Source of the DNA: Candidatus Solirubrobacter pratensis
Lineage (GTDB): Bacteria > Actinomycetota > Thermoleophilia > Solirubrobacterales > Solirubrobacteraceae
Assembly (NCBI RefSeq): GCF_000425945.1
Contig: NZ_KE384481.1
Coordinates: 186,001-250,000 of the forward strand
Direction: 5' to 3'
DNA length: 64,000 bases
In this document: piece by piece, positions 58,999 through 64,000 of the stretch
Position numbering within the stretch: the stretch's first letter is position 1
How the letters are laid out: the number at the start of each line of letters is the position of its first letter
Position numbers and translations under genes: made by a program
Notes under the pieces: model-generated
What the model was told of the DNA's origin: nothing
The model's database searches: none
Seen by the model: the letters and a program-made list of their open reading frames with translations, nothing else

Positions 58999-60087
58999 CT
59001 AGGAGCCGAGCACACGCAGGTCCAGCGGCGCGTCCGAGAGCAGGACCGGCCCGCCGGGGCCGACGAGCACGTCGTCCTCGAGCCGGATGCCGCCCTGCGC
59101 GGAGTTGTAGATGCCCGGCTCGATCGTGAAGATCATCCCCTCGCGCAGCGTCGCCGGGGAGTTGGGGACGAGGAACGGCGGCTCGTGGATCTCCAGCCCG
59201 ATCGCGTGGCCCGCGCCGTGGAGGACCTCGCCGATCTCCGGGTGCGCGCCGACGATCTCGCGCTGCGCCGCGTCCACCTGGCGCGCCGTCGCGCCGGGCC
59301 GCGTCGCGGTGACCGCCGCGTCGTAGGCCTCCTTGACGACCGCCCACGCCGAGCGCGCCCAGTCGCTCGGCTCGCCGGCCGTCGCGACGCGCGTCATGTC
59401 GCCCCAGTAGCCGTCGAACTGGGCTGAGATGTCGGCGCAGACCACGTCGCCGGCGGCGAGCGCGCGCCCGTCCGGCGAGCCGTGCGAGTCCGCCGCGTGG
59501 CGGCCGAACAGGATGTGCGAGCCGGCGTCGCGGGCGCCGCGGCGCTTGAGCAGGTAGTCGGCGTGCGCGTTGACGTCGGACTCGATCGCGCCGACCGCCA
59601 GCGACGCCCACAGCTCCTCGTAGACGGCCTGGATATGCGCGCAGGCGCGGCGGACGCCTTCGACCTCCTCGGCGTCCTTGGCCTCGCGCAGCCGCATGAC
59701 CACGTCGGTCGCGGGCACGAGCTCGTAGCCGGCCTCGATCAGCGCGCGCGACCGCGCGTAGTTGAGGTGATCCTCCTCCACGCCGATCCGCTTCGCGCCG
59801 TCGAGCCGCTCGAACAGCTCGGGCAGGCCGTTCGACACGCCGGCGGAGTACAGCACGCGCTCCAGCCCGCCGGGCGCGGCGTTCACGCTCTCGCGGTCCA
59901 GCGACGGCGCGATCAGCGCCGCGCCGCCGGGGCGGACCACGACGCCGAAGAAGCGCTCGAGCTGCAGGCCCCAGAAGCCGCTCAGGTAGGCGATCGAGGC
60001 GTCCTTCGTGGCGAGGACCGCGTCCAGGCCGGCATCTTCGAGCAGGGAGTCAAGCGCGCTGACGCGCGAATCGGGACCGCTGGGCAT
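58999..60087 (-). CDS. M24-family Xaa-Pro peptidase
   Basis: This 362-aa protein has an N-terminal creatinase-like domain (ALDSLLEDAGLDAVLATKDASIAYLSGFWG) and a pita-bread catalytic domain with the five metal ligands: two Asp in CADISAQFDGYWGDMTR, His in GAGHAIGLEIHEPP, Glu in FTIEPGIY and Glu in GGIRLEDDVLV. It removes an N-terminal residue before proline from short peptides in the cytosol. It converges on the RND operon with a 1-bp gap and is not linked to a peptide transporter. Confidence 0.93.
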   Translation of the reverse strand: MPSGPDSRVSALDSLLEDAGLDAVLATKDASIAYLSGFWGLQLERFFGVVVRPGGAALIAPSLDRESVNAAPGGLERVLYSAGVSNGLPELFERLDGAKRIGVEEDHLNYARSRALIEAGYELVPATDVVMRLREAKDAEEVEGVRRACAHIQAVYEELWASLAVGAIESDVNAHADYLLKRRGARDAGSHILFGRHAADSHGSPDGRALAAGDVVCADISAQFDGYWGDMTRVATAGEPSDWARSAWAVVKEAYDAAVTATRPGATARQVDAAQREIVGAHPEIGEVLHGAGHAIGLEIHEPPFLVPNSPATLREGMIFTIEPGIYNSAQGGIRLEDDVLVGPGGPVLLSDAPLDLRVLGS

Positions 60088-60099
60088 GCCGCGACCCTA
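60088..60099 (-). promoter_or_regulatory. Leaderless promoter -10 of the M24 peptidase gene
   Basis: On the minus strand TAGGGT (60099-60094) is followed by 6 nt and the ATG at 60087. Confidence 0.5.
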
Positions 60100-60206
60100 G
60101 CGGCCGTTCCCACCCGTTTCCTCCGACGGATGTCGCGGGAACCGGGATCGGCTCAGGCATGCTCGCCGGCGCCCGCGCGAGCCGCACCGGGAGTGGGCTC
60201 GGAACC

Positions 60207-61442
60207 CTAGCGCAGCACCTGCGTGGGATAGCCGGCGTCGTTGAGCGTCGTGAGCACGCGCTCGGCGTGCTCGCGGCCGCGCGTCTCGACCACGAGCTCG
60301 ATCGCCGTCTCGCGCACGTGCAGCGACAGCCCCTCGCGCACGTGCGAGACGTCCACGAGGTTCGCGCCGGTGCCCGCGACCGTCGCGAGCAGCCGCGCCA
60401 GGCCGCCCGGGCGGTCGGCCACGCGCGTGAGCATCACCAGCCGCCGGCCCGACTCGGTCTCGTGCCGGCGCGCGATCGCGGCGAGCAGCCCCGCGTCCAC
60501 GTTCCCGCCCGAGAGCACGGCGACGGTGACGCCCGCGGCGGCCGGCTTCACCCGCCCGCTGAGCAGCGCGGCCACGCCGACCGCGCCGGCCCCCTCCACG
60601 ACGAGCTTGCAGCGCTCGAGCAGGAGCGCCATCGCCGACGCGGTCTCGTCCTCGCCGACCATCGTCATGTCGTCGATCAGGTCGCGGATGATCGCCAGCG
60701 GCACCCCGCCGGGCCGCTTGATCGCGATCCCGTCGGCGATCGTCAGCGCGGAGGCCGCCTCGACCGGCGAGCCCGTCCGCATCGACTCGGGGTACGGCGC
60801 GCACGCGGCCGCCTGCACGCCGACGATCTCCACGTCGGGCCGCGCGTCCTTGATCGCGACCGCGATGCCCGCGCACAGCCCGCCGCCGCCGACCGGCACG
60901 ACGACCTTCGCCAGGTCGGGCACGTCCTCGAGCAGCTCGAGCCCGAGCGTCCCCTGGCCGGCGACGATCGCCGGATCGTCGAACGGGTGCACGAACGCGA
61001 GCCCGCCCTCCGCGGCGCGCTGCTTGGCGAACGCAACGCACTCGTCGACGCTCGAGCCGCCCACGTGCACCTGCGCGCCCTGGGCCCGCGCCGCCTCGAC
61101 CTTGGCCATCGGCGCGTCGTCGGGCACGAACACCTCGGACGGGATCCCGCGCGCAGTGGCAGCGGTGGCCAGCGCCTGCGCGTGGTTGCCCGCCGACGCC
61201 GTCACGACGCCGCGCGCGCAGCCCTCGTCGCCCAGCGCCTCGAGCTTCGCCGCCACGCCGCGGACCTTGAAGGAGCCGGTGCGCTGCAGGTTCTCGGCCT
61301 TGAGCACGACGGTGCCGCCCGCGCGCTCGGAGAACGTCCGCGTGGAGAGGATCGGCGTGCGGCGCGCGACGGCCTCGACCGCCTCCCGCGCCGCCCGCAC
61401 GTCCTCGGCCGTGACGTCAGTGTGGGAGCGCGATGATGGCAT
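60207..61442 (-). CDS. ilvA: Threonine ammonia-lyase with C-terminal ACT domain
   Basis: This 411-aa protein has the PLP Lys59 in [23 protein letters not shown], the phosphate loop [13 protein letters not shown] and the Ser/Gly closing [14 protein letters not shown]. Residues ~330-411 form one ACT domain ([31 protein letters not shown]...). It turns threonine (and serine) into 2-oxobutyrate (pyruvate) and ammonia. The single short ACT domain resembles both biosynthetic and catabolic actinobacterial types; feedback control by isoleucine cannot be decided. It overlaps the upstream ridA-like gene by 26 bp. Confidence 0.92.
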   Translation of the reverse strand: MPSSRSHTDVTAEDVRAAREAVEAVARRTPILSTRTFSERAGGTVVLKAENLQRTGSFKVRGVAAKLEALGDEGCARGVVTASAGNHAQALATAATARGIPSEVFVPDDAPMAKVEAARAQGAQVHVGGSSVDECVAFAKQRAAEGGLAFVHPFDDPAIVAGQGTLGLELLEDVPDLAKVVVPVGGGGLCAGIAVAIKDARPDVEIVGVQAAACAPYPESMRTGSPVEAASALTIADGIAIKRPGGVPLAIIRDLIDDMTMVGEDETASAMALLLERCKLVVEGAGAVGVAALLSGRVKPAAAGVTVAVLSGGNVDAGLLAAIARRHETESGRRLVMLTRVADRPGGLARLLATVAGTGANLVDVSHVREGLSLHVRETAIELVVETRGREHAERVLTTLNDAGYPTQVLR

Positions 61443-61809
61443 CCATCTCGATCTCCGCGCCGAGCGGCAGCGACGCCACGCCGATCGTCGTGCGCGCCGG
61501 GGGATCCGACTCGAAGTACGAGCCGTACGCCTCGTTGACGTCCTTGAACTTCGAGATGTCGGTCACGTAGATGGCGATCCGCACAGCGTCCTGCAGCTTC
61601 GCGCCCGCCGCCGCGGCGACGACCGCGAGGTTGTCGAGCACGCGCCGGGCCTGGTCGCCGATCGGACCCTCGACGAGCGTGCCGGTCTCAGGATCGATCG
61701 GCGTCTGGCCGGACAGGTACACCGTGCCGCCCGACTTGACGGCGTGCGAGTACGGACCTGCGGCGTTCGGCGCGCCTGCCGCCGTGACGGTTTCGCGATG
61801 ATGGGACAT
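61417..61809 (-). CDS. ridA: RidA-family enamine/imine deaminase
   Basis: This 130-aa protein is of RidA length with [24 protein letters not shown], the conserved Arg106 in [26 protein letters not shown] and the [19 protein letters not shown] block. RidA hydrolyses the reactive 2-aminoacrylate and 2-aminocrotonate released by PLP lyases. Its coupling to ilvA (26-bp overlap, same transcript) fits that task exactly. The ATG is preceded by a leaderless-type -10. Confidence 0.95.
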   Translation of the reverse strand: MSHHRETVTAAGAPNAAGPYSHAVKSGGTVYLSGQTPIDPETGTLVEGPIGDQARRVLDNLAVVAAAAGAKLQDAVRIAIYVTDISKFKDVNEAYGSYFESDPPARTTIGVASLPLGAEIEMDAIIALPH

Positions 61810-61821
61810 GGAAGGAACGTA
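61810..61821 (-). promoter_or_regulatory. Leaderless promoter -10 of ridA-ilvA
   Basis: On the minus strand TACGTT (61821-61816) is followed by 6 nt and the ATG at 61809. The gap to the divergent ATG at 61828 is only 18 bp. Confidence 0.5.
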
Positions 61822-61827
61822 TCCGAG

Positions 61828-63786
<1,959 letters not shown>

Positions 63787-63788
63787 CC

Positions 63789-64000
63789 ATGTCGCGGCTG
63801 TTCACGCTCCCGGCCGGCCGCCGGGGCAAGTGGATCGTGTTCGCCGTCACGTTCGTCGTCTTCCTGGGCTTCGCCAGCCAGGGCGGGAAGTTCCAGGACG
63901 CCCAGAAGAACGAGGTGTCCTCGTTCCTGCCGGGCAGCGCGGAGTCCGTCAAGGCGCTGAAGGACGTCGAGCGCTTCCCGGGCGGCGAGGTCGCCCCGGC
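63789..64000 (+). CDS. MMPL-family transporter, 3' part outside the window
   Basis: Only the first ~70 residues are seen: MSRLFTLPAGRRGKWIVFAV, a first membrane span, then FQDAQKNEVSSFLPGSAESVKALKDVERFPGGEVAP. The N-D/E-x-x-FLPGSAES wording after TM1 is typical of the MMPL/YdfJ branch of RND-like transporters in actinobacteria, which move lipids or drugs. A GTG at 63783 would overlap the upstream stop as GTGA and is an equally possible start, two codons earlier. Confidence 0.85.
   Translation, partial: MSRLFTLPAGRRGKWIVFAVTFVVFLGFASQGGKFQDAQKNEVSSFLPGSAESVKALKDVERFPGGEVAP

Overview
The window is a very GC-rich, densely packed bacterial chromosome segment. Sequence style points to an actinobacterium, probably class Thermoleophilia (Solirubrobacter/Conexibacter-like). 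The reasons are many GTG/TTG starts, repeated 4-bp GTGA/ATGA gene overlaps, a 191-residue exported protein of the 'LRKHL...VALGGTSYAV...LPKNSVG' kind typical of that class, and many secreted proteins. The genus is an inference. No rRNA, tRNA, phage, insertion sequence or CRISPR was found.

Layout. 1-3.3 kb: 3' part of a citrate synthase-family gene, a small exported protein and a membrane HD-GYP phosphodiesterase. 3.3-14.1 kb: a divergent amine-utilisation locus. Leftward are an APC permease, a short GntR regulator, a choline-kinase-like phosphotransferase and a dimethylglycine-dehydrogenase-like FAD/GcvT protein. Rightward are a glutamine-synthetase-family ligase, a FadR-type regulator, a second APC permease, a PuuD-like gamma-glutamyl hydrolase, an 18-codon reading frame locked between its neighbours by overlaps, and an SDR dehydrogenase. 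14.1-21 kb: a GH43 glycosidase, a GFA protein, a MepA-like endopeptidase, an exported cyclase-family protein, an acyl-CoA dehydrogenase and an acyl-CoA synthetase. 21-23.3 kb: a two-gene STAND-NTPase unit that may be a defence module. 23.3-29.6 kb: a decayed and an intact paralogous S33 hydrolase, a class III aminotransferase and an M1 metallopeptidase.

29.6-31.5 kb has no intact gene. It holds a terminator, a degenerate array of ~40-bp repeats, a strong 22-bp inverted repeat and a frameshifted exported-protein pseudogene. 31.5-40.6 kb carries an NCS2 purine permease, MgtC, a GMC oxidoreductase whose 5' end is built of 81-bp tandem repeats, coaA, the cstA/ybdD pair, azlCD and a divergent CGNR regulator. 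40.6-51.2 kb is a cell-envelope export and sensing locus: a two-component system, a lipoprotein, an ABC-2 exporter and two exported proteins run leftward, and a MacB-like tripartite ABC system with a lipoprotein runs rightward. 51-59 kb: a second member of the lipoprotein family, then two CzcA/CusA-like RND pumps separated by a small adaptor-like protein, behind a strong promoter and a hairpin leader. 59-64 kb: M24 peptidase, threonine ammonia-lyase with RidA, a YyaL-type thioredoxin-domain protein and the start of an MMPL transporter.

Two themes recur. Several genes that are first in their transcript or stand alone have a TANNNT hexamer exactly 6 nt before an ATG and no Shine-Dalgarno, which suggests leaderless mRNAs. 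Two unrelated tandem repeat families with units that are multiples of three (75 and 81 bp) lie at gene boundaries. The most original items are the 18-codon frame in the amine operon, the STAND-NTPase pair, the repeat-built 5' end of the GMC oxidoreductase and the dual-operator spacer of the amine locus.
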